The notes under the pieces: generated by a model
Seen by the model: only the letters and a program-made list of their open reading frames with translations
What the model was told of the DNA's origin: nothing
The model's database searches: none
Position numbers and translations under genes: made by a program
In this document: positions 34,675-43,233 of the stretch, one piece after another
Numbering within the stretch: position 1 is the stretch's first letter
How the letters are laid out: each line of letters begins with the position of its first letter
Assembly (NCBI RefSeq): GCF_050589685.1
Contig: NZ_JBNGOS010000015.1
Location: forward strand, 1 to 64,000
Length of the DNA: 64,000 nt
Direction: 5' to 3'
Origin: Saccharicrinis sp050589685
Lineage (GTDB): Bacteria > Bacteroidota > Bacteroidia > Bacteroidales > Marinilabiliaceae

Positions 34675-37600
34675 TTAATTAGATTCTTCTTCTCTTATTA
34701 CTTCACCATTCAACAATTCTTTTGTGGAAATTTTTATATTTTTCCCATCACCTTCAAGACCCCAAATGGTAATTTCCTGAACTCGTCCATCATTTAATTC
34801 AACCACCAGCTCATTTTCGCTTTTTGCTGTCACAGATTTCACCAAAGCTTCAGTTTCGTAGGGTTCAATCACGGCCAGGTAGCGCGCCTTTTTGCCGTAG
34901 GTACGCACTGCCATATTTTTAAGTCTGGCTGCTTCGTTTCCTAATGGATAGTCTCCCCCTACTTTAGCTTTAAAAGCGACTACATCCAATCCAGTAAGAT
35001 CAACCACTACTTTTGCGGCTTGTTTTAAATCCTCTGGCATAGCCGGGGTGGAGTTGCTCATCAACTCGCCCTGTATTTTTATAGGGCCACCGTAATAATC
35101 TAAGCCTTCTGCGTCAGGCAACAATACATTCTCGTACTTCACAGGAAGCGAGGATACAAAAACTTCAGATCCATCTTTGAGTATCAGTTTCGCATCCCCC
35201 CAGAAAAGGGTATTGTTATTTATCTTTTTCTCTGTTTTTGTTATAAGCTCCAGTCGCTTTTTCCCAATAAGGTTCAGTTCAATTGCCTGGCTGCCCAAAA
35301 TCCAGGCACCGGTGCTGTCGTTAAGCAGTTCTTCTCCATCGGCAGCTACAGTATACCACATTTTTTTATTGACATTAATACTTTGGGTAGATGTCCCTAC
35401 CATCACTTCCTTTTTTAAAGGCCATGCATTGTGAACATCAATTTTCAGAGGCCCTTCCAGTCCGTGTGGGTAACGAAGTCCTTTGTTATCACATCCTTCG
35501 CCCCAACACATTTCATACATCGCTTTTGAAGTTCCTTCTGTTTTCCACCAATGGCAATCGGTGATGAATTGGGCACTACCAAGCGGATCGGTATTCATTT
35601 GGCTGGTGTGGCGTGCGTATTCTATTTTCTCGGCTGTGATGTCCTTGAATCCTTTAATTTGTAACATCCAGTCGAACTGATGTTCTTCTTCTCCTTCCAG
35701 GTAATCGGCCAATACAATATAATCGTCCATGACCACCAAAGCACGTCGTTGCATCACAGGTTCGGTGTACCCGCTAACCTCACCGAAGCCGGGCGCATTT
35801 TCGGGCATGGCAATGGTACGGCTTTCGTCCCACATTTTTTGAGCGAAAGTACGGTCTGGGGAAGGAATACCACCGTAAGGAGGATAACTCCACCTGGAAT
35901 TGGTTTCAATTGCAGTGGCTTGCATCATGTCGCCCGAATGGAACAAAGTTCTTGCGTTTTGCACAGGGAGCTGCATTTTCTCATCCACCACCACCATATT
36001 TTTATTGACAGACGTTTGCTTCCAGAATTTGTACAAGTAACTTTGGTAACGAAACCAGTAGGCCAATGTTCCGTAAAAGCTACGTCCATAACGGGTCATG
36101 TTTACCAAACTGGTACGGTCGAAATGACCATGGTAACCACCATGCGAACCGTAATGAAGTGCTGCCTGTATTTGTTCGCGCTGTTCGCGGTCTTTGGTTT
36201 GTGAACGCAACATAACAACACCCATGTTATCCGCATAAGCCGATTGTTTCATTTTTTCGGATGTCACATCTGGCAAATCAGTTACACCATACAACAAGTC
36301 ACGACCATTGCCTCTATTTATTATGGCGGCGTATTCAGGATCGCGATAGAGGTAATAGGCCAATTCATAAGACTTTCCCGATACTTTGTCTTCCACCGCA
36401 TCGTTGATCGCAGGTAGTACTCCCCTAAAATCAATATACGGGATGGATGCATCCCACATATCTTTTATGCGCACATAATTGCGTTCCATATTTCCCCACT
36501 TTTCAAACTCCATCCCCATGATGCCACCTTGTCGGCGGCTGGCTAAGAGCGAGAAATGTTTTGAGGTTCCCAAAGGAAATTGCATGTCTTTAAAGTTGAT
36601 TCCCCAGGGTTGTAGGGCGATGGCAATTTCCGAAAATTCGGAAGCCACCCAGGTATTATAGCCTACAGCACATTCATACCACCAACCGTCGTTCATAATA
36701 CCATGTTCCAGATGCTTATAAATTCCAGTTGGGCCGGAAAGCAGTTGCTCTATCAAATGCCAATCCTGCAGGTTCATGGCACAATAAAAAGCAGCGGTCA
36801 GTTCGGCCACGTTCCAGTTACTGATCGCCCCTTTGCTGTTTCCTTTAATGGTTTGTGTGGCAAATAATCTGAAGGTTGCCAGTATCTGTTTATGATCTTG
36901 TTCAGTGAATTGCTTGCTATCCCTTACCAGATCGTACATGCGACCTACGGCCTGCCAGAATTTCCCTTCTCCAACAAATGAGTTGCTGCCACCTACCAAT
37001 GTGGCGGGATAACCAGTCTCTGGATCTGATAATCGACGTAGGAGCTTCAAACATTTAGCAGCATATTCTTCGTTTTTTGTCAACTGATAGGCGATACCAC
37101 AATCGTAAATTTCCGCCCCATTCGTGTTAAATACCGATTTTCCCAGCGGTCTTCCTTCAATCTTAGAAAAATCGTTCCCATCAGGTACCCTCCATCCTTC
37201 AGCTTTTCTTATATAGTTTTCATAACCTTTTCTGGCCCAGTCGTATTTCGCTACTTTGTCATTTACCTCCTGCCAACCTTCGGCAGTAAAAACAATATTG
37301 GGTGTTGGGACGCGCACAGCTGTTATGAATTCCAGTTTCACATCGCTAGCACCAAAACCATTGGACATGGCTCTTACCACTTGCTTTTCGCGGATTCCTG
37401 TTGGCAGATTTTCAGGGATAGTCACCTCAAGTTGCAGCTTTTTAATCTCGCCTGGCACTAAATCGAAAGCCTCTTCGCTTAGTTTAGCCTCCATGGATTC
37501 CCAGCCCTGCGTTTGCAACATCAACTGCACACCTTGTTTGTAATCGGTGGTGTTACCCACATCAAATTCGTATATTACCTTTTTTCCGGCATCGGAGGAT

Positions 37601-38172
37601 TTGCCTTGAATATCAGATTTTAATGAAGTAGTAAGTCCCCTTGTAACTCTTACATTGCGCACCTGCCAGTCTTTATTTGTTGCAGCCGTAAGCAACACAT
37701 GTTTTACAGCGAAAAGCGTTCCCCTTCTTTGTCCTACATCCACATCAAACCGGTCCCAGGGAAGATAAACTGTATGCCAGCCTTTGCCTGTTAAACGAAA
37801 ATTAGCCGTACTCACTGGATTTAACTCGTTATAATCAAGCTCATCGACTTTTAGAATTGCAGCCAACTGTGTTGCTGTTTCAGAATTTAAATAAATGTCA
37901 AAAGCCAGACCTGTGAACTCTGTCCAATCAGCAGCATCTCCATTGAAAGGCCGGCTAATTCCCGGGAAATAAACCCGATTCTGATTGGCATAAGTGTAGG
38001 AAATGGTATCTCCACCGGCAACTATGGCGGCCCCTTTTTTTACTTTTTCTATTCCGGACCAATCGGAAAAGTCGTATCCGCCAATATTTTGCCTGAATTG
38101 TGCCTGAGCTGCAGCAACTACCAAAGGTAATATAACTGATATCCAAATTCGCATCGGTTTCATTTTTATCAT
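34675..38172 (-). CDS. Giant heparinase II/III-like lyase with N-terminal CBM-like module (1165 aa)
   Basis: A secreted 1165-aa protein. Signal peptide about 1-24; galactose-binding-like module at about 28-178 (FSDWSGIEKVKKGAAIV, GKGWHTVYLPWDRFD); Ig-like linker at about 180-290; alpha/alpha toroid at about 295-640 with SNWN at 451-454, GWWYECAVGYN (Glu500, Tyr505); and the C-terminal beta-sandwich with GGYHGHFDRT (His681, His683). This is the heparinase II/III fold with candidate catalytic Asn, Tyr and His, so beta-elimination on a uronic-acid glycan is likely. A second copy of the same architecture is at 43234-46716 and a truncated one at 62-820. Similarity between the full copies is very high in stretches, such as QREQIQAALHYG. 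I cannot assign a PL family number. Confidence 0.82.
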   Translation of the reverse strand: MIKMKPMRIWISVILPLVVAAAQAQFRQNIGGYDFSDWSGIEKVKKGAAIVAGGDTISYTYANQNRVYFPGISRPFNGDAADWTEFTGLAFDIYLNSETATQLAAILKVDELDYNELNPVSTANFRLTGKGWHTVYLPWDRFDVDVGQRRGTLFAVKHVLLTAATNKDWQVRNVRVTRGLTTSLKSDIQGKSSDAGKKVIYEFDVGNTTDYKQGVQLMLQTQGWESMEAKLSEEAFDLVPGEIKKLQLEVTIPENLPTGIREKQVVRAMSNGFGASDVKLEFITAVRVPTPNIVFTAEGWQEVNDKVAKYDWARKGYENYIRKAEGWRVPDGNDFSKIEGRPLGKSVFNTNGAEIYDCGIAYQLTKNEEYAAKCLKLLRRLSDPETGYPATLVGGSNSFVGEGKFWQAVGRMYDLVRDSKQFTEQDHKQILATFRLFATQTIKGNSKGAISNWNVAELTAAFYCAMNLQDWHLIEQLLSGPTGIYKHLEHGIMNDGWWYECAVGYNTWVASEFSEIAIALQPWGINFKDMQFPLGTSKHFSLLASRRQGGIMGMEFEKWGNMERNYVRIKDMWDASIPYIDFRGVLPAINDAVEDKVSGKSYELAYYLYRDPEYAAIINRGNGRDLLYGVTDLPDVTSEKMKQSAYADNMGVVMLRSQTKDREQREQIQAALHYGSHGGYHGHFDRTSLVNMTRYGRSFYGTLAYWFRYQSYLYKFWKQTSVNKNMVVVDEKMQLPVQNARTLFHSGDMMQATAIETNSRWSYPPYGGIPSPDRTFAQKMWDESRTIAMPENAPGFGEVSGYTEPVMQRRALVVMDDYIVLADYLEGEEEHQFDWMLQIKGFKDITAEKIEYARHTSQMNTDPLGSAQFITDCHWWKTEGTSKAMYEMCWGEGCDNKGLRYPHGLEGPLKIDVHNAWPLKKEVMVGTSTQSINVNKKMWYTVAADGEELLNDSTGAWILGSQAIELNLIGKKRLELITKTEKKINNNTLFWGDAKLILKDGSEVFVSSLPVKYENVLLPDAEGLDYYGGPIKIQGELMSNSTPAMPEDLKQAAKVVVDLTGLDVVAFKAKVGGDYPLGNEAARLKNMAVRTYGKKARYLAVIEPYETEALVKSVTAKSENELVVELNDGRVQEITIWGLEGDGKNIKISTKELLNGEVIREEESN

Positions 38173-38173
38173 T

Positions 38174-39127
38174 TTATTTAATGGGTGTTACAGGTTCATT
38201 TACTACGACACCTTTCCCTAAGGTGTATTTTACAGGTTTAATCGTCCCATCTTCATTAAATTTCATTTCATCAAAACAAGCTGAACGACGGTGGAAGGTA
38301 CCATTATTCACATCGCCACGTTGGTAAAAAAAGTACCATTGCCCTTTAAATTCAATGGCTGACATATGTGCCGGTGCATCTTTTTGTGTTGGTGTGATGT
38401 AGCCTTTAAATTCGGCATAAGGCTTTGTTGGCAGCGGTGAGTCGGCCATCCAGTAACCTGTTCTCCAACCTTTCCGACCCATGAAGTAATATTTGCCGTT
38501 TCGCTTAAAACAGTGAACTGCTTCACTCACCTGTTCTTCACTCAGCCTATGCCAGGGACCATCCAGCTCAATCATATTGTCCTTGAGTTTGGCGCCCATA
38601 ACATGGCGCCCTTTGTCCCCAATATTGATTTTGTTATCACTTCCGTATATGTAAGCCTGTCCATCATCATCCACAAAAACGGTGGGATCGAAAATAGAAG
38701 AAATTTTATCCGTAACGGCTTCTTCCCAGGGTCCTTGGGGATTGCGGCTTTTGGCCACCCCAATGTGTGTTTTGTCGTACGGGAAATAGAAATAATACCA
38801 ACCATCCTTGTAAGCCACATCAGGCGCATTCATTTGTCCATGTGCCCAGGAATATTCACGGGGTTTTAGTACCACGCCATGATTGATCCAGTTTTTCAAA
38901 TCAGTCGATTCCAGCACCACATAATCCTGCATGCTACTGTAATTTACAGCCGTATCCTGATCGTGTGAACAGTATACATAAACTTTGCCATTGTACACTT
39001 CGGCTGCAGGATCGGCTACATATAAAAATCCGGGTTCTCCTTTTTTTACGATGGGATTGTTTTGAGCCAGGCCTATCTGCAAAGACATTACAAAAACAAC
39101 AATACCAACTAACGTATTCGTTATCAT
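38174..39127 (-). CDS. GH43 glycoside hydrolase (single-domain)
   Basis: A 317-aa secreted GH43 enzyme. The ATG at 39127 gives a proper signal peptide (MITNTLVGIVVFVMSLQIGLAQ), and the upstream one would add seven residues. Catalytic base candidate Asp39 in YVADPAAEV, pKa-modulating Asp147 in SIFDPTVFVDDDG and acid Glu202 in SEAVHCFKRNGKYYFM follow the order of GH43. A His-containing HMSAIEFKGQWYFFYQ segment closes the propeller. Family members act as beta-xylosidases, alpha-arabinofuranosidases or arabinanases. Only one base separates it from the 1165-aa lyase gene, implying tight coupling. Which sugar it removes is unknown. Confidence 0.9.
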   Translation of the reverse strand: MITNTLVGIVVFVMSLQIGLAQNNPIVKKGEPGFLYVADPAAEVYNGKVYVYCSHDQDTAVNYSSMQDYVVLESTDLKNWINHGVVLKPREYSWAHGQMNAPDVAYKDGWYYFYFPYDKTHIGVAKSRNPQGPWEEAVTDKISSIFDPTVFVDDDGQAYIYGSDNKINIGDKGRHVMGAKLKDNMIELDGPWHRLSEEQVSEAVHCFKRNGKYYFMGRKGWRTGYWMADSPLPTKPYAEFKGYITPTQKDAPAHMSAIEFKGQWYFFYQRGDVNNGTFHRRSACFDEMKFNEDGTIKPVKYTLGKGVVVNEPVTPIK

Positions 39128-39243
39128 TTCAATATATTTTTTACACACGTATTAGTTTTTCATTTCCGGTGTTCACTTTTCCTGCTCCAGTGCCACCTTA
39201 TCAAATACTCGATTTTCAATATCGCACACTGACATACTGATAA

Positions 39244-40818
39244 TTACTCCACTCTAAACCAATCAAAAACGGCATAGCCAGCGCTTTCGTAAATATTTGG
39301 ATTGACACAGAACACGCCCACTTTTGCACCAATCCATACCCCTTCCTTGGCTCTGAAGCCCTCACCAATTTCCTCGTAATCCTTACCGTCGTAACTGTAT
39401 TGATATTTACCCAGATAATCATCACCAATGACAACTCTCAGATATACAGTCTGCGTTTCAATATCCACACTCTCGGCAACACTGGCAATTCCATCACACT
39501 TATCGTTATCGCCCTTCACCATCTCCAGGCTCAGACCGTCATCTGTTTTGACAATTTGCAAAGCTGTCCATTTTCTGCCCATCACAACCAGGCCACTTTT
39601 ATCTCCCACTAAATCACCATTAAAGCTCAGTTTGGTGGTGGCCTTAAATCTTGGTGAAGGGAATTTTTGCAATAATAAATTGGGGGCGTACCACAAATTC
39701 CCTGCTTTTGTGATGTTCTGCACCGCATTTAACCTTAAACTACCTTTGCTATCACGCATTGAGTACCAATCGTCCCGGGGATTGGCATGCCATTGCCATT
39801 GCAGTCCGATTTTTTTAGCGTTAAACTCATCGGTGGTTTGTGGAATTTTCACGGGATACTTTTTGCCCACATCCGGCATATTATAAGTTGTTAAAGGCTC
39901 GCCAATACCATCGTTATTAAGGTCCTTCCCCATCATTGGCCAACCATCAACCCATTCCACTTTATTCAGGTGTACAATTCTACCATTCGGCTTAAGTTCC
40001 TGAAAATGGGCGAACCACGACTCGCCGGATTCCAAATCAACCAGACCGCCCTGATGTGGGCCGTTAATTTCGGTATCGCCCTGATGCAATACGGTTTTAC
40101 GCTCGTAGGGGCCGTAAATATTTTTTGAACGAAGAACGGTTTGCCAACCCGGACCTACACCGCCAGCCGGAGCCAAAATATAATAATAACCATTCTTTTT
40201 TAAGAATTTAGGCCCCTCAATGGTCGGATCATTTTCTCTGTCCCGATAAATTAAAGCACCATTGTCTAATAGCGATTTGCCATCCGTACTCATTTTGTGA
40301 AGAATAAGATCATTTCCGCATAATTGGCTTCTTACCAGATAGGCATTGCCATCATCATCCCAAAGTGGACATGGATCTTCCCACAATTCGGTTTTAACCA
40401 CATGTGTCAATTCCCATGCATTTCTCGGGTCATCGGTTGTTGCCATGAATAACCCATCGTAAGGGGTACAAAAGTAGACGTAAAATTTTCCCTTATGATA
40501 ACGGATGGATGGCGCCCAACAACCCTGTCCATGAACTGGTTTATCATATTTTTCCAATGGCAATTTCTGATATACGTGATTGATGATTTCCCAGTTTACC
40601 AAATCCATGGAATGCAGGATGGGTATGCCCGGCATGCAGTTAAAACTGGAAGACACCATATAAAAGTCGTCGCCTACTTTTATTAGATCAGGATCAGAGT
40701 AATCCGCATAAATAATGGGATTTTTAAAATTCCCGTTTCCCAAGTCGGGTATCCACTGCTGCGCAGAAACCAACCCAACAACAAACTGTAAAATAAAAAT
40801 TTTTGTCCACTTTTTCAT
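39244..40818 (-). CDS. GH43 beta-xylosidase-type enzyme with C-terminal beta-sandwich
   Basis: A 524-aa secreted two-domain GH43 enzyme (subfamily-12-like). The signal peptide is residues 1-20. The N-terminal propeller has base Asp42 in YSDPDLIKVGDDFYMVSSSF, Asp148 in WEDPCPLWDDDGNAY, and acid Glu201 in NDPTIEGPKF. A C-terminal concanavalin-like domain (about 330-524, FNAKKIGLQWQWHANPRDDWY onward) packs against the active site and is diagnostic of GH43 beta-xylosidases/arabinofuranosidases of this type. It follows the SGNH block by 5 bp. Expected product: terminal xylose (or arabinose) from oligosaccharides after lyase cleavage. Confidence 0.92.
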   Translation of the reverse strand: MKKWTKIFILQFVVGLVSAQQWIPDLGNGNFKNPIIYADYSDPDLIKVGDDFYMVSSSFNCMPGIPILHSMDLVNWEIINHVYQKLPLEKYDKPVHGQGCWAPSIRYHKGKFYVYFCTPYDGLFMATTDDPRNAWELTHVVKTELWEDPCPLWDDDGNAYLVRSQLCGNDLILHKMSTDGKSLLDNGALIYRDRENDPTIEGPKFLKKNGYYYILAPAGGVGPGWQTVLRSKNIYGPYERKTVLHQGDTEINGPHQGGLVDLESGESWFAHFQELKPNGRIVHLNKVEWVDGWPMMGKDLNNDGIGEPLTTYNMPDVGKKYPVKIPQTTDEFNAKKIGLQWQWHANPRDDWYSMRDSKGSLRLNAVQNITKAGNLWYAPNLLLQKFPSPRFKATTKLSFNGDLVGDKSGLVVMGRKWTALQIVKTDDGLSLEMVKGDNDKCDGIASVAESVDIETQTVYLRVVIGDDYLGKYQYSYDGKDYEEIGEGFRAKEGVWIGAKVGVFCVNPNIYESAGYAVFDWFRVE

Positions 40819-40822
40819 TATA

Positions 40823-41005
40823 TCAATTTTGTTTGTCTTTTACTGTTATTTTCTCAGAAGCTACGTAATCCATAATACTCTTTTGCAAATACGCCGGATA
40901 AGTTTCCCCTTCGGAAGTACCGCTTCCTTTCACTTTTGAGCCTTTGGTTATCGAATCGCCAAAACAAACCACCCTATCTCCTTTTTTTATCAAATCATTT
41001 TTCTT
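40823..41005 (-). pseudogene. SGNH hydrolase block-I segment, 3' and out of frame with the rest of the domain
   Basis: The minus strand between the 194-aa SGNH protein and the GH43 gene reads, in a different frame, DLIKKGDRVVCFGDSITKGS, then KVKGSGTSEGETYPAYLQ, ending in a TGA at 40823-40825. This is the block I of an SGNH/GDSL esterase, with the nucleophile Ser in GDSIT. It overlaps the last codons of the 194-aa gene and has no ATG of its own (TTG and GTG only). A one-base change in the nearby A-rich run (five and seven A in a row, around 40982-41005) would join the two frames into one protein ending with the GDS block, a circularly permuted order. Whether this is a true frameshift, a programmed one, or a sequencing error cannot be told here. 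Confidence 0.75.
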
Positions 41006-41574
41006 AAAAAATTGAAAACATTTTCAGCAACAAAAAAATTTCCCAGACGCGTAGGATGAACGCCATCGCGATAAGCACTATTATTCGGATTCATGATAAA
41101 GACATCTTCATTGTGCTTTGGTAAATTCAGATCCTGAAATTTTTGGAATATGTCGATAAAATAAACTTGGTTCTTTCTTGCAGTTCGTGCAACAATATGT
41201 CGTACTGAATCCAATTTTACATTGGGCAGTTCCTTAAATTCAGTCCGGTCGTGTCGTTCAAAAAGGTAGATAGAATCTACAGGTGGAGGAGCGAGTAAAA
41301 CCACTTGAGCATTGTTTTGCTTTAATTTATTTACAATTTCTGAAAGGTTGGATGAATATTGTTTATAAGTATTCATCCTTCTCGAATTTAGCATATCGTT
41401 GGTGCCCACCATTACGATTACCAAATCAGGTTTATGTTTTAACACATCGTTTTCAATACGGGCCAGCAATTGAGTTGATGTATTACCTGCAATTCCGGCA
41501 TTAATGACCTGTGCGTCGATATGTATCAACCCTAATAACAACCATACTACCAACTGAAAAGCCCTATGCATCAT
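40990..41574 (-). CDS. SGNH hydrolase lacking its N-terminal GDS block
   Basis: A 194-aa secreted protein with signal peptide (residues 1-21). Directly after it comes VINAGIAGNTSTQLLARI, the normal block II region of SGNH esterases, then LVIVMVGTNDML (block III, GTND) and DGVHPTRLG near the end (block V with Asp-x-x-His). The block I GDS nucleophile, which should precede the VINAGIAGNTS segment by about 30 residues, is missing from the N terminus; an excellent block I lies instead just downstream in another frame (40823-41005). Alone, this protein should be inactive. The upstream gene ends only 3 bp away (41578), so there is no room for block I on the 5' side. Likely a circularly permuted carbohydrate esterase now split in two frames. 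Confidence 0.75.
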   Translation of the reverse strand: MMHRAFQLVVWLLLGLIHIDAQVINAGIAGNTSTQLLARIENDVLKHKPDLVIVMVGTNDMLNSRRMNTYKQYSSNLSEIVNKLKQNNAQVVLLAPPPVDSIYLFERHDRTEFKELPNVKLDSVRHIVARTARKNQVYFIDIFQKFQDLNLPKHNEDVFIMNPNNSAYRDGVHPTRLGNFFVAENVFNFLRKMI

Positions 41575-41577
41575 ATA

Positions 41578-43230
41578 TTATTTATCTGAAATATCTAATA
41601 TCTGTCCTACATGGTGAAGCTCATCAGCTAATTCACCATAAGCAACCTCATGTAAATCCACGCCTTTTTCTACTGCCATACCGGCTAAAACCCCGGCACT
41701 TTGTCCTAAAATCATAAACACAGGCTCCATTCTGATTGAACCAAATGCAATATGAGAGCTGGAAACGGCTGTTAGCACCAACAAGTTTTTACATTCCTCT
41801 CGTTTAGGAACTATTGTTCCCAAATGAATTTGATAGGGTTGGTCGGCATCCACACCTAAATCTCCCTCGTTTTGTACATACCCTTGTTCGGTGATGTAAC
41901 GCTGTGTATTATGCGAGTCCATAGTATAAGAGCCCATTCCTATAGGTTTGTCCACTTTGTGGCGTCCCATTATTTCGTTCTCGGTCATTACAAAATCGCC
42001 AAGCATACGGCGGGCTTCGCGCACATAAATTTGGTAGGGCCAATGACCGTTATCCACAAATTCATCTTTTGCCAAGCCCCATTTTCTCATTTTAAGCCTT
42101 AAGCTTTCAGGAACGCTTTCATCGTAACACCAGAAATACAGTAATCCTTTGTGATAATCGATATGTTCCTGGAGAATTACCTTTCTTTCTTCGTACGAAG
42201 CTTCGGGATAATCGTAATTCATTCCAATGTTATCGGAACTAAATGGCCCTACATTGTTCACATCACGTTTTGCATTAGGAATTATGCCTCCTCCAAACAT
42301 GGAAGTACGTCCACCCCTAAAAACACGACGCAACAACTCATATTGCGCAGGATCGTAGTTTTCCGGTTTCTCAAAAGGAACGACATTACCCTCGGCGCTG
42401 GTGGTACACAATCTGTAATTATAAGCCTGAATACGTTTGTCGCCAGAACCATTTTCGCCCGGAGGTTCGGTTGAAATACGTGGTAAGACGCCGCTTGTTG
42501 GGTCGTCGGGAATTATATAAGGACTAATATTTAATTGCTGGAAATTATGACTGTGGTGATAATGCCCGCACTGAACACCATTCCAAGTTTCGTTATAAAC
42601 ACTATTGGCCTCACGACCAACGTGGTAACTTACACCAGCCGCAGCCATTAGGTCGCCCTCGTAAGTGGCATCCAAAAATATTTCTGCTTTGAATTTTTTA
42701 CCGCTTAGCATGGTGATGGAATTAATTTTACCATCTTCCACCACTACACCGTTTTCACGATCGAGCCATTCGTCGCGTAAAATTGTAATATTATTTTCCG
42801 CCACCAACGCTTCAAAAATATTTTCTGCTACGTGAGGCTCAAAAGTCCACATCGTTTGCATACTATCGTTGATGGCAGTGGTTCCCTGGCCAACATTTCC
42901 ATATTCATTACGTGGTTGCCACTTCCAGGCTTCAGGATTTTGATAGTGCATGTAAACGCGGTGGTAAAACTCTCGCGACAAACCGCCAATTACACTTTTA
43001 TCGCCTACATCGGTAAAACCCAGACCACTGGCGGATAAGCCTCCGATGTGCTTTTCGGGACACACGATTAGCACGTCTTTATCCATTTGTGCCAGTTGCA
43101 CAGCAGCAGTAATGGCTGCTGATGTTCCTCCATATATTAGGACGTCCTGCTGTTTTGTGTTTTTTGAATCAGTGCAAGCCAGCGTTAACAGTGTAATAAT
43201 TAGTATTGCTGCTAGTTTTATCTTTTTCAT
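41578..43230 (-). CDS. FAD-dependent oxidoreductase, lipoprotein
   Basis: A 550-aa lipoprotein (lipobox LTLACTDS, Cys19) of the FAD_oxidored (fumarate reductase/succinate dehydrogenase flavoprotein-like) family. The dinucleotide-binding segment is DVLIYGGTSAAITAAVQLAQM with a G-G-T-S-A-A variant of the Gly-rich loop, then CPEKHIGGLSASGLGFTD, and a late EPVFMILGQSAGVLAGMAVE that closes the FAD site; DATYEGDLMAAAGV is also typical. Such proteins sit in many Bacteroidota polysaccharide loci with unknown substrates; a sugar or uronate oxidation step is an inference. Being lipid-anchored and outside the cytoplasm, it must obtain FAD there. It is 3 bp from the large lyase and from the SGNH gene. 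Confidence 0.85.
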   Translation of the reverse strand: MKKIKLAAILIITLLTLACTDSKNTKQQDVLIYGGTSAAITAAVQLAQMDKDVLIVCPEKHIGGLSASGLGFTDVGDKSVIGGLSREFYHRVYMHYQNPEAWKWQPRNEYGNVGQGTTAINDSMQTMWTFEPHVAENIFEALVAENNITILRDEWLDRENGVVVEDGKINSITMLSGKKFKAEIFLDATYEGDLMAAAGVSYHVGREANSVYNETWNGVQCGHYHHSHNFQQLNISPYIIPDDPTSGVLPRISTEPPGENGSGDKRIQAYNYRLCTTSAEGNVVPFEKPENYDPAQYELLRRVFRGGRTSMFGGGIIPNAKRDVNNVGPFSSDNIGMNYDYPEASYEERKVILQEHIDYHKGLLYFWCYDESVPESLRLKMRKWGLAKDEFVDNGHWPYQIYVREARRMLGDFVMTENEIMGRHKVDKPIGMGSYTMDSHNTQRYITEQGYVQNEGDLGVDADQPYQIHLGTIVPKREECKNLLVLTAVSSSHIAFGSIRMEPVFMILGQSAGVLAGMAVEKGVDLHEVAYGELADELHHVGQILDISDK

Positions 43231-43233
43231 TTT

